From Euglena gracilis (Eukaryota; Euglenida; Euglenophyceae; Euglenales): 64,000 nucleotides of DNA. Where the stretch lies: positions 42,618,437 through 42,682,436 of the forward strand of contig CP154956.1 of the NCBI GenBank assembly GCA_039621445.1. Direction: 5' to 3'. The notes beneath the pieces are model-generated. The model had not been told where the DNA came from and did no database searches. It saw nothing but the letters and a program-made list of their open reading frames with translations. The stretch's first letter is position 1. The number at the start of each line of letters is the position of its first letter. Positions 63,760 through 64,000 of this stretch are shown in pieces. The position numbers and the translations under genes are program-made.

Positions 63760-64000
63760 CTGAAAGAAATTTTGCCCCCCCCCGCCCAAAAAAAAAGAAA
63801 CCCTTGACACGAAAACTGGTGCCCACCCTGTGGCACCAAAACTGGTTCCCACCTGTGGCACTAAAAGTGTTCCCCAAACTGTCCAAGATTTGGGCCCAAG
63901 ATGGGGGGGTCTCAAAAGAACCAGAACGCCAGACAAACAAAGCCCTTTTCAAAACCCTTTTTGCAAAAAAAAAGTGAAAGAACCAAAGCAAAGGCGAAAC

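Overview
The window is eukaryotic nuclear DNA. It contains a multi-exon gene with introns, canonical GT-AG and many apparent GC-AG junctions, an EF-1alpha relic with introns, a tRNA-like pol III unit, di-, tetra- and hexanucleotide microsatellites, and abundant palindromic repeats. The species cannot be named from the sequence. EF-1alpha-type (not EFL) residues, TTAGGG-type motifs and the microsatellite types fit an animal, but an alga or other protist rich in intron-generating transposons is equally possible.

Region 1 (about 0.3-34.6 kb, + strand) is a long string of GC-rich coiled-coil exons embedded in AT-rich, homopolymer-rich introns. They read as one very large coiled-coil gene, or two neighbouring ones; neither the first exon nor a promoter is visible. 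One exon of about 330 nt is present four times almost unchanged (2.6, 3.7, 6.8, 15.9 kb), with a fifth, decayed copy split by an intron (17.4/18.0 kb). Many introns look like small transposons: inverted termini beginning CAG and ending CTG, usually flanked by 8-bp target duplications, and in several cases removable by splice sites inside the termini that restore the frame.

Region 2 (34.6-64 kb) is almost gene-free. It is a mosaic of nested fold-back elements. Each has arms made of its own short palindromic 'word' (GTTCGAGGAGGAT, AGTCGGCCGACT, GGTCGGCCCGACC, CGTTCACGGGTGCCG, GACTTTGTCC and others), usually set between C-runs and G-runs. The same architecture occurs inside region 1 introns, including a nested 7.4-kb element at 8.5-15.8 kb. 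Several elements with unrelated arms share one core, a hairpin module starting GGAATAGGGTTAGGG. In one of them the core position is occupied by 1.6 kb of degenerate TTAGGG repeats.

Two elements (47.4-48.6 and 57.2-58.3 kb) carry, in that core position, related coding regions of about 180 residues. These may derive from a mobility protein, possibly the helical core-binding half of a tyrosine recombinase. Other content: an EF-1alpha gene relic (62 kb, - strand), a tRNA-like/SINE unit (56.4 kb, - strand) and one good unidentified coding exon at the right edge (63.6 kb, - strand).

The working model is one transposon superfamily (CAG...CTG ends, 8-bp duplications) that both builds introns in the coiled-coil gene and, through nesting and word-array expansion, fills the intergenic DNA. 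Coordinates of exon ends are by-eye estimates. Homopolymer and palindrome lengths may contain assembly errors.
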